64,000 nucleotides of DNA, taken from contig JBCBMZ010000007.1 of NCBI GenBank assembly GCA_039822005.1, forward strand, positions 62,001 through 126,000, in the 5' to 3' direction. Both the position numbers and the translations under genes were made by a program. How positions within the stretch are numbered: the stretch's first letter is position 1; every line of letters begins with the position of its first letter. The DNA comes from JBCBDX01 sp039822005 (lineage in GTDB: Bacteria > Pseudomonadota > Alphaproteobacteria > Rhizobiales > Rhizobiaceae). Shown here piece by piece: positions 1 through 8,958 of the stretch. The notes beneath the pieces were generated by a model. That model was given only the letters and a program-made list of their open reading frames with translations. It was not told the DNA's origin and did no database searches.

Positions 1-1484
1 AATTGATAAACGTTGCCACGCCCGATTTCCGGCCCGAAATCGGTGCAAACGAGCGCGTTGTAGGCGTCATTGTCGGTTGCCGCGATCAGCGTGGCGTATC
101 GGTTCAGGTCGAGATGATGGTGCGCATGCTCAGATAGAATTTCCCCATAGTGGACATGGAGATTGGCCAAACGCGCATCGGAAATATGGTTCCAGTTTGC
201 ATCTGAGATGGACACGACGATATCCATGTCTGTGAGCTTTTTGGCAAAAGCTGTCGCCCATCTCGAGCCGCCAACGATCAAGATTCCGGGTTTTTGCGTG
301 GAGCGCAGACCGAGCGCTGCCGCCATTGGCAGCAGGGAGAAGCCGTGTAGCAAAATTGAACCGACAACAACGGCAAACGTGAAGGCGATCATTTTTGACC
401 CGTCATCAACCCCCATGTCGGCAAGGGCCGCGCCGAAGATGCCCGTCACCGCCACTGCAACGATCCCGCGTGGCGCGATCCATCCCACCAAAAGGCGCTC
501 CCGCCAGGTCAGTTCCGTGCCCATGGTGGCAATGGCAATCGCGATGGGGCGAACGATAAAGAGCAGGACAAAGACAAAGGCGATTGCACGCCAATCGATC
601 AAGGCGATGGTCTCCCAGTCGAGCGCAGCGGTAAGCAGGATAAACAGGCCAGACACCAGCAACACCGTGACGGTCTCTTTGAAGCGACGCATTTCCGTCA
701 GCGATGCGATCCGCGAGTTGGCCATGGTGATGCCCATGATGGTCACGGTTAGAAGGCCGGATTCCTCCAGCAACTCGTTTGAGATCGCAAAGAGGCTCAG
801 AACCACTGCAAACAGGATGGGTGCCTTTAGATAGTCAGGGATATGACCGCGAATGAACGCCCAGATCAAAAACTTGCCCGCACCGTAGCCAGCCAGACCG
901 GCAAAGAAAAAGCCAGATACAAATGAGGCAAACACATTTCTGGCGGCGTGGAGGCCGGAGAAAACCAGAAACAATTCAAACGCGATGACGGCCATGAGGG
1001 CGCCCAAGGCATCATTGACAATGGCCTCCCACCTCAAAACCGAAGCGGGTCGCGACTGAAGTTTGGCGGTGCGCAGCAAAGGCATGATAACGGTGGGGCC
1101 GGTGATCACAAAAACCGCGCCCAAAGTGATCGCGACCGGCCAGGCGAGCCCGCCAACATAATGCGCTGCCAGCGTGCCGCCCGCCCAAACCAGCGGGCCG
1201 CCGACAAAAATGACCCGGCGGACGGCCTTGGAGGTCTCCTGGATTTCCTTGAAATTGAGGGTTAGGCCGCCCTCAAAAAGGATGATGGCGACCGCAAGAC
1301 CCACAACTGGTTTGTAAATGTCGCCGAAATCGCGCACCGGATCGATAAAGCCTGTTACCGGTCCGGCGGCAAAACCGGCTGCCAGCAGCAACACAATGGC
1401 TGGCAACCGAAAACGCCAGGCCAGCCATTGCGCGGCAATACCTGCCCCGCCAATGAAGGCGAGTTTTATCGCTATATGTTCCAA
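1..1484 (-). CDS. Cation:proton antiporter (CPA1/NhaP-like) with TrkA-N domain, partial
   Basis: Inner-membrane Na+(K+)/H+ antiporter; the C-terminal end lies beyond the left window edge. The minus-strand frame is open from position 1 to an upstream TAA and reads as about a dozen hydrophobic segments. Family features seen are ILFEGGLTL near residue 70, TGPTVI near 130 and the WIAPRGIVA-type motif near 320. After the membrane part comes a Rossmann-like stretch (ILIVGGSRWATAFAKKL, then ATDNDAYN), which matches a TrkA-N/RCK nucleotide-binding domain and suggests ligand gating. The only plausible start in the frame is TTG at 1484 (LEHIAIKLAFIGG); there is no in-frame ATG before the stop. It lies 73 bases after the SCO gene on the same strand. 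Ion specificity cannot be read from the sequence. Confidence 0.88.
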   Translation of the reverse strand, partial: MEHIAIKLAFIGGAGIAAQWLAWRFRLPAIVLLLAAGFAAGPVTGFIDPVRDFGDIYKPVVGLAVAIILFEGGLTLNFKEIQETSKAVRRVIFVGGPLVWAGGTLAAHYVGGLAWPVAITLGAVFVITGPTVIMPLLRTAKLQSRPASVLRWEAIVNDALGALMAVIAFELFLVFSGLHAARNVFASFVSGFFFAGLAGYGAGKFLIWAFIRGHIPDYLKAPILFAVVLSLFAISNELLEESGLLTVTIMGITMANSRIASLTEMRRFKETVTVLLVSGLFILLTAALDWETIALIDWRAIAFVFVLLFIVRPIAIAIATMGTELTWRERLLVGWIAPRGIVAVAVTGIFGAALADMGVDDGSKMIAFTFAVVVGSILLHGFSLLPMAAALGLRSTQKPGILIVGGSRWATAFAKKLTDMDIVVSISDANWNHISDARLANLHVHYGEILSEHAHHHLDLNRYATLIAATDNDAYNALVCTDFGPEIGRGNVYQ

Positions 1485-1557
1485 ATGAGTTGGCCTTTTC
1501 GATTTTTGCCCTTGCGCGAGATATGCGCGTTCAGGGCCTTAAGGCAACCATTGCGCG

Positions 1558-2139
1558 CTACGTGTCGGCCAGATCACGCAGTTTTTGCAGCGCTGTATCC
1601 GGATTTTCGCCATAAGAAATGGTTTTCCGAAACGCGCCATTGGAATCGAGCAGCAAAATGGATGCCGTGTGATCCATGTTGTAGCCGTTTTCGTCTTCAT
1701 CGAACTTTTTGAAATAGATGTTGAAACCGCGCGCCATGGCACGAACCTTTTCGGGGTCGCCCGTAATCCCTGTAATGCGATCCGATTGTGATTCCAGATA
1801 GAGCCCAAGCATCTCCGCGGTGTCGCGGTCCGGATCGATGGTCACGAAGAACGCGTTGATCTTGCGGCCTTCGTCACCGAGTTTTTCGAACCATCCGTTC
1901 AGCTCATAGACCGTGGTAGGGCAGACCTCCGGACAATGCGTAAAGCCAAAGAATAGTGCTGTTGGCTGGCCGCGAAATGCAGCCTCTGTAATCGGCTGTC
2001 CATTATGGTCGATCAGTTCGAACGGCACGCCGTAGGCCGCCGCAGCTTCCTGTTCATTGCGAATATCGCCGCGCATGCCCACGGCAACAAAAATGATGGC
2101 GGCGATGGTAATGATCAATCCGGCAAAAACGTATCGCAT
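1558..2139 (-). CDS. SCO1/SenC/PrrC family copper chaperone
   Basis: Membrane-anchored thioredoxin-fold protein of 193 residues that delivers copper to the CuA site of cytochrome c oxidase or acts as a thiol reductant. An N-terminal anchor covers about residues 4-22. The copper ligands are visible: CPEVC (Cys69 and Cys73) and a distal histidine (His157 in NMDHTAS). Length and motif spacing fit the SCO family. The start ATG at 2139 gives the expected anchor directly. It lies on the same strand as the 54-residue membrane protein upstream (85-base gap) and may be co-transcribed with it. No cytochrome oxidase genes are in the window. Confidence 0.93.
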   Translation of the reverse strand: MRYVFAGLIITIAAIIFVAVGMRGDIRNEQEAAAAYGVPFELIDHNGQPITEAAFRGQPTALFFGFTHCPEVCPTTVYELNGWFEKLGDEGRKINAFFVTIDPDRDTAEMLGLYLESQSDRITGITGDPEKVRAMARGFNIYFKKFDEDENGYNMDHTASILLLDSNGAFRKTISYGENPDTALQKLRDLADT

Positions 2140-2224
2140 GGCAACTCCAGTCTGACAGCCAAATAGGCATGCCGATTAGCCGGTGCAATTGGACAATTGC
2201 GGCAGGTTCAAGTTTTAAAAGGGC

Positions 2225-2389
2225 TTAAAGGCACCAGGCGAGACCGGCCTGGATCAACGAGAAGAAGAGGTTGGTGCCTTCGCTCGACCAGCCGACAAAA
2301 CCCAACGCGCCGATGCCCACGATCACCGCTGAGATGATCAGCGCCGCCTTTGGGGTAGGTGCGGATGTTGTGGTTTGAATTTGGCTCAT
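2225..2389 (-). CDS. Small membrane protein, 54 residues, unknown function
   Basis: A short minus-strand frame between uvrD and the SCO gene reads MSQIQTTTSAPTPKAALIIS and continues for 34 residues to a TAA. It has a polar Thr/Pro-rich start, one clear hydrophobic segment at about residues 15-33 and a second hydrophobic stretch at 41-54 ending AWCL. The composition is that of a real small membrane protein, whereas the overlapping longer frame is Arg/His-rich and unconvincing. It lies 31 bases after uvrD on the same strand. The ribosome-binding site is weak (rc ccattcctc before the ATG). I do not recognise a family and assign no function; a possible partner is the SCO protein that follows. Confidence 0.6.
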   Translation of the reverse strand: MSQIQTTTSAPTPKAALIISAVIVGIGALGFVGWSSEGTNLFFSLIQAGLAWCL

Positions 2390-2420
2390 GAGGAATGGTT
2401 AGCTTTTTTGATGGTTGCAC

Positions 2421-4877
2421 TCAAACCTTTTGCACAAACCCGTCGAGCACTTTCTTCTGCCCCGCCTTGTCAAAGTTCACCGTCAGCTTGTTGCCCTCGA
2501 CGGCAACAATGTTGCCATTGCCGAATTTGAGGTGAAAGACGCGGTCGCCGGTGGTGAAGTGGGACGGTTGATCCGCTACGGATTTGGCGACCAGTTCACC
2601 TTCAATGGTGCGGGATTTCACCGAGCCTTTGCCGGCGCCAAAGCCTGAATCAGTTTCTCCATAACCGATTCGTTCCACACCCATGCCCGACCGAGAGCCC
2701 CAATTTTCCCGTGTCGCGCTGTTTTGGTTCGCCTGAGCGCGTTGCCAGCCGGGCGATGAGCGCGATGAACCGAAGGGCTCCATCCGGTCAAATCGCGATG
2801 TGCCATAGCCACCGCCGCCGTACTGGCTGGGAGGCTCGGCAACATCGGCGTGCGCTGTTGGCAACTCATCAAGGAAGCGTGACGGGATCGTTGATTGCCA
2901 CAAGCCGTGAATGCGCCGGTTGGAGACAAACCAGATATGGCAATGGCGCTTGGCGCGGGTGATGCCGACATAGGCGAGGCGGCGTTCTTCCTCCAAACCA
3001 GTCTTGCCTCCTTCATCGAGCGAACGCTGGTGAGGGAAGAGGCCTTCCTCCCAACCGGGTAAGAATATGGTCTTGAACTCCAGGCCTTTGGCGGCATGGA
3101 GCGTCATGATGGAAACAGCATCCAAATCCTCATTTTGCTCGGCGTCCATCACGAGCGATACATGTTCCAAGAATGAGCGCATGGATTCGAACTCCTCCAT
3201 TGAGCGGATGAGTTCTTTGAGGTTTTCAAGCCGCCCCGGCGCGTCGGCATCGCGGCTGGCTTTCCACATGTCTGTGTAGCCGCTTTCTTCCAGGATTGTT
3301 TCGGCCAATTCGCCATGCGGGGTGCGATCCAATCCCTCGGCCCAACGTTTGAAATTCTCGGTCACGCCGCGCAATGCCGCACGAGGTTTGGGCTTTAGCT
3401 CCTCACCCTCAACCATTTCGGTGGCGGCTTGCAGCATGGGGATGTTTTTGCGGCGCGCATAGTCATGCACCAGACGCACCGATGCATCGCCCAATCCGCG
3501 CTTGGGCGTGTTGACGATGCGCTCGAAAGCCAGATCGTCTGCCGGCTGGCAAACGACCCGGAAATAGGCCATCGCGTCGCGTATCTCCATACGCTCATAA
3601 AAGCGCGGGCCGCCAATGACACGGTAGTTGAGGCCAAGCGTCACGAAGCGATCTTCAAACTCGCGCATCTGGAATGAAGCGCGCACGAGGATCGCCATGT
3701 CGTTCAGATTGTGCTGTTGGCGATGGTAGGTTTCAATTTCCTCACCAATGGCGCGTGCTTCTTCCTCTGAGTCCCAAGCTGCGTGAACGTTGACTTTTGG
3801 GTCATCGGGGTCAGCCGCATCGGTAAAGAGTGTTTTACCGAGCCGGTCTTCATTGTGGCTGATCAGATGGGAGGCAGCGCCCAGAATATGCGCCGTGGAA
3901 CGATAATTGCGCTCAAGACGGATGACGGCTGCGTTTCGGAAGTCTTTTTCGAACCGCAGGATATTGTCGACCTCGGCCCCGCGCCAGCCATAGATGGATT
4001 GGTCGTCATCGCCGACACAGCAGATGTTGGAGACCTCTTGGCCGTCGCGCGGCTGGGCCAACAGTCGCAGCCACATATATTGCGCGGTGTTCGTATCCTG
4101 GTACTCGTCCACCAATATGTATTTGAACCTGCCGTGATACTCCGCCAGCACATCAGCGTGGGTTCGCATGATGCGGATCGGGTGAATGAGCAAATCACCG
4201 AAATCGCATGCGTTCAGTGTTTTCAGGCGGTTTTGATAGGCCCTATAAAGCTCACGTCCCTTTCCATTGGCGAATGCTCGCGCATCGCCCTCAGGAATGT
4301 CGTCGGGCGCAAGGCCCTTGTTTTTCCACCCGTCCATCATGTTAGCAAAGGTGCGGGCCGGCCATCTTTTGTCGTCAATACCATCGGCTTGGATGAGCTG
4401 CTTGATCAGTCTGATTTGATCGTCGGTATCCAAAATTGAAAAGTCGGACTTCAGCCCGGCCAGTTCAGCATGCTTGCGCAGCATTTTAACGCCGATGGAG
4501 TGGAAGGTACCGAGCCACGGCATGCCTTCAACAGCGCCGCCCACCAACATGCCGATCCGCTCTTTCATCTCGCGCGCGGCTTTGTTGGTAAACGTCACGG
4601 CGAGAATTTGCGAAGGCCACGCCCGCCCTTGCGCCAAAATGTGGGCGATACGCGTTGTCAAAACCCGCGTCTTGCCGGTGCCCGCGCCAGCCAACACAAG
4701 GACAGCCCCTTCAGTTGTTTCAACAGCGCGGCGCTGTTCATCGTTCAAACCCTCCAGATAGTCGGGTGCGTTGCGCGCACCCATAGCTCGCGCTGCCAAG
4801 CCACTTCCGCCCTTGTTGGCAGGTGTTTGGGGGGGTGGTCCGGGATCGAACGGAATGTCGTCGAACGGGTTGCTCAT
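2421..4877 (-). CDS. uvrD: ATP-dependent DNA helicase UvrD/PcrA
   Basis: Superfamily 1A 3'-5' DNA helicase of 818 residues that removes incised oligonucleotides in excision and mismatch repair. Motifs in order: Q motif region LNDEQRRAV (44-52), Walker A GAGTGKT (64-70), Walker B VDEYQDTN, motif III-like DDQSIYGWRGA, motif V TLHAAKGLEF and motif VI YVGITRAKR. The C-terminal tail FHLKFGNGNIVAVEGNKL is the UvrD/PcrA RNA-polymerase-interacting Tudor-like fold. An 817-820-residue size with a Pro-rich 25-residue N-terminal extension is normal in Rhizobiales. The start is ATG 4877, with a divergent gene beginning 105 bases away. Confidence 0.97.
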   Translation of the reverse strand: MSNPFDDIPFDPGPPPQTPANKGGSGLAARAMGARNAPDYLEGLNDEQRRAVETTEGAVLVLAGAGTGKTRVLTTRIAHILAQGRAWPSQILAVTFTNKAAREMKERIGMLVGGAVEGMPWLGTFHSIGVKMLRKHAELAGLKSDFSILDTDDQIRLIKQLIQADGIDDKRWPARTFANMMDGWKNKGLAPDDIPEGDARAFANGKGRELYRAYQNRLKTLNACDFGDLLIHPIRIMRTHADVLAEYHGRFKYILVDEYQDTNTAQYMWLRLLAQPRDGQEVSNICCVGDDDQSIYGWRGAEVDNILRFEKDFRNAAVIRLERNYRSTAHILGAASHLISHNEDRLGKTLFTDAADPDDPKVNVHAAWDSEEEARAIGEEIETYHRQQHNLNDMAILVRASFQMREFEDRFVTLGLNYRVIGGPRFYERMEIRDAMAYFRVVCQPADDLAFERIVNTPKRGLGDASVRLVHDYARRKNIPMLQAATEMVEGEELKPKPRAALRGVTENFKRWAEGLDRTPHGELAETILEESGYTDMWKASRDADAPGRLENLKELIRSMEEFESMRSFLEHVSLVMDAEQNEDLDAVSIMTLHAAKGLEFKTIFLPGWEEGLFPHQRSLDEGGKTGLEEERRLAYVGITRAKRHCHIWFVSNRRIHGLWQSTIPSRFLDELPTAHADVAEPPSQYGGGGYGTSRFDRMEPFGSSRSSPGWQRAQANQNSATRENWGSRSGMGVERIGYGETDSGFGAGKGSVKSRTIEGELVAKSVADQPSHFTTGDRVFHLKFGNGNIVAVEGNKLTVNFDKAGQKKVLDGFVQKV

Positions 4878-4982
4878 GGAACTCTGATTCGTTTGCAGTC
4901 AAAAAGAGAATATAATGCGAACGCGCTGTGAAGCGAGGCTTGCCTTAACCAACTGTAAACGTGGCCGGGGCAAGATAAGGGT

Positions 4983-5231
4983 ATGGGTAAGCCATTTTTT
5001 CACATATTAGCGTTTTTGGTGCTCGGCACAAACTTCGCGTTTGCGCAGAAAAACGCCGATGTTCCTCCGGTTGGTGTGGTTTTCGCCGAAGGCACGATTG
5101 TGCCCGAACTTGATCCGATTATCACCGGATCGACTGGCTTGAGTGCACCACAAACACCGGCTCCGCTCAATATTGAAAAATGTGACGCGGACTGCCAGGC
5201 CGAAAAACTCGGCATCTCGTTCGACGACTGA
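4983..5231 (+). CDS. Small exported protein, 82 residues, hypothetical
   Basis: The frame starts with a clear signal peptide (MGKPFFHILAFLVLGTNFAFA, cleavage likely after AFA) followed by about 61 residues of mature protein rich in Pro, Thr and Gly, with two cysteines in CDADC near the end. No catalytic motif or known family is recognised. It is transcribed divergently from uvrD and its stop lies 8 bases from the stop of the convergent CLC gene. AAGG just before the ATG is a weak, close ribosome-binding site. The signal peptide is the main support for its being real. Confidence 0.62.
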   Translation: MGKPFFHILAFLVLGTNFAFAQKNADVPPVGVVFAEGTIVPELDPIITGSTGLSAPQTPAPLNIEKCDADCQAEKLGISFDD

Positions 5232-5239
5232 GCACCGAC

Positions 5240-6877
5240 CTATTTATGTTCTTCGACGCTGGCCGCGATTAGCGCCTTGTTGAAATATTGCAGCGCCCGC
5301 ATCTGCGTGGCCCAAGCGATAATGAGTGTCTCATCGCGTGGATCGATTACCGGCAGACGTTGATGACCGCCGGCATCAAACAGGCGCAAAGCTTTTCCCA
5401 AGCTGTCATTGGGCTTTAGAATCGGGGTTTCGCGTTCTTCTTCCAAGCGTTCGCCTTCCCGGCCCCCTTCGGGTAGATCCATAAAATCCATCACCATTTT
5501 GGTGCGCATCAACTGTCGGTGGGGCCCTTCATGGTCGAATAGACCACGCATCTCCAACTGCCAGTGGAAATAGGAGTGTCCGTGCACCGCCTGGTTCACG
5601 CCATGGGCGATCGCAACCGACAACAAAAGCGCGATGGAAAGCGAATAGCCACCGGTCAATTCAAACACGATGACTGTTGTGGAGATGGGGGCGCCAAGCA
5701 CCGCGCCGGCAACGGCGCCCATACCTAAAATCGCATAGAGCCCCTGTGATGACGCAAGATCGGGGAAGGCAGTTGCTGCCATGAGGCCATAGGCCCCGCC
5801 AGTCAACGCACCGAGGTAAAGAGCCGGTGAGAATATGCCGCCGCCGAAACGGGAGGCCAGTGTAATGGCTGTTGCCAGTGTTTTCAGGATGATCAGCGTC
5901 AGCAGTAATGTCAGTGGAAGCTGGTTCCACAGCACCTTGTCGGTCACTTCATAGCCTACGCCCAAGATGTGTGGGTAAAATACGCCCAGGCAACCGATGA
6001 TGATCCCGCCGATTATTGGCCGCGCCCACAAGGGGATGGCAACGCCGCGGGACAAATAGTCGGCGCTAAAGAGGGCAAACTGGAACAGAACTGCCACGAT
6101 GGCTGCGACCACGCCAAGGAGCGCAAAGGCAGGAAACTCCCAATAGGATGTAATTTGATAGGCCGGAATGATGAACGCGGTCGCCTCATCAAACCAAAGA
6201 CGCGACAGCACGGAGCCGATGGTCGAGGCAATTACGATCGGCACAAAGGAGCGCATGGCATAGTGCTGCAGAATCACTTCATGCGCAAACAAGACGCCGG
6301 CGATCGGCGCGTTAAACGAGGCGGAAATAGCTGCGGCAACGCCCGCGGCAAGCAACGTTCGGGCACACCATTCCGGTAGTTTGCGGCGGTGGGCGAAAAC
6401 CGAGGCCAGCGTGGCGCCCAGGTGGACGACAGGGCCTTCACGGCCCGCACTTGCACCGCTTCCAAGAGATATGATGGTAATGATGGCCGACCATATGCCA
6501 TCCTTCAAATCAAGGGGGCGACCGGTGAGCGCACGCGCTTCGATGACGTCGGCTACATTGCCGACGCGCCGCGCTGAGAGACGCGAGAGCAACTGGCCGA
6601 CAATGATGCCGCCGACAATTGGTGCCGCCAAAATCCAGTACCAGTCCACATTTTGCGCGGCGGTCAGCGTGTTTTCCGTGTTGTTGCGAAGCCACCAATA
6701 TTGAACCAGCCCGATAGCTTCGCGAAACATGATGGCGGCAACGCCAACAACTGCGCCGATCATCAATGACAGAAACCAAATTTTGAGCGAACCGGAATCC
6801 ATAAAATTGCGCCAGTTTGGGCGCACCCAGCGCAAGAGGATGGTAAACCATGTTCTTGCGGGCGGGGCATTCATCAT
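5240..6877 (-). CDS. CLC-family chloride channel/antiporter with CBS region
   Basis: Inner-membrane chloride channel or 2Cl-/H+ exchanger of 545 residues. Seen are GSGAS (139-143), the selectivity and gating motif GREGP (145-149, gating Glu147), further helices to about residue 430, and a C-terminal cytoplasmic part (about 445-545) with a CBS-like sequence (ILKPNDSLGKALRLF ... QRLPVIDP). Only one CBS repeat is obvious; the first may be degenerate. The start ATG at 6877 overlaps the thioesterase stop by 4 bases (ATGA), so the two are translated from one mRNA. Whether it is a channel or an exchanger cannot be decided here. Confidence 0.94.
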   Translation of the reverse strand: MMNAPPARTWFTILLRWVRPNWRNFMDSGSLKIWFLSLMIGAVVGVAAIMFREAIGLVQYWWLRNNTENTLTAAQNVDWYWILAAPIVGGIIVGQLLSRLSARRVGNVADVIEARALTGRPLDLKDGIWSAIITIISLGSGASAGREGPVVHLGATLASVFAHRRKLPEWCARTLLAAGVAAAISASFNAPIAGVLFAHEVILQHYAMRSFVPIVIASTIGSVLSRLWFDEATAFIIPAYQITSYWEFPAFALLGVVAAIVAVLFQFALFSADYLSRGVAIPLWARPIIGGIIIGCLGVFYPHILGVGYEVTDKVLWNQLPLTLLLTLIILKTLATAITLASRFGGGIFSPALYLGALTGGAYGLMAATAFPDLASSQGLYAILGMGAVAGAVLGAPISTTVIVFELTGGYSLSIALLLSVAIAHGVNQAVHGHSYFHWQLEMRGLFDHEGPHRQLMRTKMVMDFMDLPEGGREGERLEEERETPILKPNDSLGKALRLFDAGGHQRLPVIDPRDETLIIAWATQMRALQYFNKALIAASVEEHK

Positions 6878-7368
6878 GGGTAGGGGTGCCTCGGTACGTG
6901 CATCGAGCCACTGAGTTTATCCGGCGTTGGCAATGGTTCATGCGCGGTTTGCATGTTCCCCACCAGCATAACAACATCGTCGGGCATCGGCGCTACTTTT
7001 GGGCCGGATGCATCAATGTGAAGGGTCATCATCTCACATGTTGCTGCCAGCCAGCCATCATCGCGGTGCCGCAACTCTTGCCAAGAGTGCAGGCGTTTTT
7101 CATCATGGGCGACCAGTTGAAACGTGCAGACCATCGGGTAAGTGAGGTGTACCTCGCGCACATAGCGTATGTGTGCTTCAGCGGTGTACAATGTTAGTCC
7201 ACGACTACTCTTATATTCGGGTGGCATACCCATGGCGCAAAAGGCTTCATCTGAGGCGGTATCGAACAGAACCATATAATAGGCCATGTTAAGATGCCCG
7301 TTGAAATCAATCCATTCGGGATGGATGATCAACTCATTTGCGACAAATGGCGCACGCTGCGGGTTCAT
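6874..7368 (-). CDS. Hot-dog fold thioesterase (4HBT family)
   Basis: Acyl-CoA thioesterase-like protein of 164 residues. The signature is near the N-terminus: EWIDFNGHLNMAYYMVLFD, the D-x-N-G-H-x-N pattern of 4HBT enzymes, where the Asp is the likely catalytic residue. The start was set at ATG 7368 because the preceding AAGAAGA can bind the ribosome and family homology begins within a few residues; in-frame ATGs at 7410 and 7614 would add an Arg/Cys-rich sequence unlike the family. The gene leads an apparent operon with the CLC channel (4-base overlap) and is divergent from the FAD oxidase. Substrate unknown. Confidence 0.87.
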   Translation of the reverse strand: MNPQRAPFVANELIIHPEWIDFNGHLNMAYYMVLFDTASDEAFCAMGMPPEYKSSRGLTLYTAEAHIRYVREVHLTYPMVCTFQLVAHDEKRLHSWQELRHRDDGWLAATCEMMTLHIDASGPKVAPMPDDVVMLVGNMQTAHEPLPTPDKLSGSMHVPRHPYP

Positions 7369-7483
7369 TCTTCTTTGCAAAGCCTTGTTGCTCAGCTGCT
7401 TAGAGCACATTACGAATTGGGAAGCATGCAGCAAGACCCGAAACAGCACCTGCGCATAATATCCGCAAGAGAAAGGCCCGGCT

Positions 7484-8893
7484 ATGGCATTGAACGATAT
7501 TGCAGCTGTTGCGCGCAATGAAGAAGGCATTGGTGCCGCGCTGGGCGTCCTCAAGCAGCTCTTTGGGGAGCATTTTTCCACCAGCGAATCACTACGTACA
7601 CAACACGCGCACACAACGACCTATATTCCGTCACAGCTGCCTGACGGCGTTGTCTTTGCGCGTTCGTCCAATGATGTGCAATCTGCTGTGGAAGTCTGCG
7701 CAGAATACAATGTGCCCATCATTCCTTTTGGAACCGGCACCTCGCTTGAAGGCGGGGTCAACGCTCCCGGTGGCGGCATTTCCATCGACGTCAGCCAGAT
7801 GGACAAGATTTTGTCGGTCAATGCACAAGATCTTGATTGTGTGATCCAGCCGGGTGTGACGCGTGAAGCGCTGAACGCGTATTTGCGCGATACAGGTCTT
7901 TTCTTTCCCATAGATCCAGGTGCCAATGCGTCCTTGGGTGGCATGGCGGCGACACGGGCATCGGGCACCAATGCCGTTCGCTATGGGACCATGCGAGAAA
8001 ATGTGCTTGCGCTTGAAGTTGTGCTTGCCAATGGGCGGAAAATCACCACCGCCCAGCGCGCGCGCAAGTCATCGGCTGGTTATGATCTAACACGGTTGAT
8101 GGTCGGATCGGAGGGAACCTTGGGGATCATCACGGAATTGACGCTGCGACTACACGGTTTGCCGCAAGCAATTACGGCGGGCGTTTGCCCATTCCCGACG
8201 CTGGATGCCGCCGTTCACGCCGTGATCCTGACGATCCAAATGGGACTGCCGGTGGCCCGCATCGAGCTCGTGAACGCGTTGCAAATGCGGGCGATGAATG
8301 CCTATTCAAAACTGGACTATCCTGAAAGCCCGTGCCTGTTTTTGGAGTTCCACGGTACCGATGCCAGCGTTGCAGAACAGGCGCAGGCTTTTGCGGACAT
8401 TGCCGGCGACTTGGGTGGTGGACCTTTTATTTGGTCTGCGAAACAGGAGGAGCGAAGCACACTGTGGAAAGCGCGCCACAACGCCTATTGGGCTGCCCTG
8501 GGGTTGAGACCGGGTGCCAAGGGCATATCAACGGATGTCTGCGTGCCGATTTCAAGCCTTGCAGACTGTATCGCACAGACCGAGGCGGACATTGAAGAAC
8601 ATGGATTGATCGCACCGATTGTGGGCCATGCGGGAGATGGTAATTTTCACACTTTGCTTCTGCTTGATGAAAATGAGCCGTCCGAGATCGCGGCCGCTGA
8701 AGCATTTGTGGAAAGATTGAACACTCGTGCGCTTGCCATGGGTGGTACGTGCACCGGCGAACATGGTATTGGTCAAGGCAAGATGGCCTTTTTGGAACTT
8801 GAACTTGGTGGCGCGGTCGATGTGATGCGATCCATTAAACATGCGCTTGATCCCGGTAATATTATGAACCCGGGCAAAGTTGTCCGGGTTTGA
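7484..8893 (+). CDS. FAD-binding oxidase, GlcD / D-lactate dehydrogenase (LDHD) type
   Basis: Flavoprotein of 469 residues, family of glycolate oxidase GlcD and cytochrome-linked D-lactate dehydrogenase. The N-terminal PCMH-type FAD domain (about 50-230) shows PFGTGTSLEGG, GANASLGGMAATRASGTNAVRYG and VGSEGTLGIITELTLRLHG. The C-terminal FAD-oxidase domain shows VGHAGDGNFH and the closing GTCTGEHGIGQGK motif. GAGAAAGG is placed well before ATG 7484. It stands alone (no GlcE or GlcF nearby), which favours a single-subunit 2-hydroxyacid dehydrogenase over the three-part glycolate oxidase. The exact acid is not determined. Confidence 0.9.
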   Translation: MALNDIAAVARNEEGIGAALGVLKQLFGEHFSTSESLRTQHAHTTTYIPSQLPDGVVFARSSNDVQSAVEVCAEYNVPIIPFGTGTSLEGGVNAPGGGISIDVSQMDKILSVNAQDLDCVIQPGVTREALNAYLRDTGLFFPIDPGANASLGGMAATRASGTNAVRYGTMRENVLALEVVLANGRKITTAQRARKSSAGYDLTRLMVGSEGTLGIITELTLRLHGLPQAITAGVCPFPTLDAAVHAVILTIQMGLPVARIELVNALQMRAMNAYSKLDYPESPCLFLEFHGTDASVAEQAQAFADIAGDLGGGPFIWSAKQEERSTLWKARHNAYWAALGLRPGAKGISTDVCVPISSLADCIAQTEADIEEHGLIAPIVGHAGDGNFHTLLLLDENEPSEIAAAEAFVERLNTRALAMGGTCTGEHGIGQGKMAFLELELGGAVDVMRSIKHALDPGNIMNPGKVVRV

Positions 8894-8958
8894 TGACCAG
8901 TCACCTGCCTAACTGTCGTGTTGGTGTTGTCCCGCTTTTGACGAAAGGCTGATAAGCA

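Noticed and set aside
163..834. Plus-strand frame of 223 codons across the antiporter region
   Set aside because: It is antisense to the minus-strand antiporter, is Arg/Ser/Thr-rich with no family features, and the opposite strand reads a coherent membrane protein.
2208..2420. 70-codon minus frame overlapping the 54-residue membrane protein
   Set aside because: It is Arg/His/Pro-rich and not protein-like, while the other frame gives two clean hydrophobic segments.
3783..4439. Plus-strand 218-codon frame within uvrD
   Set aside because: It mirrors the conserved helicase core on the other strand, and no ribosome-binding site or domain supports it.
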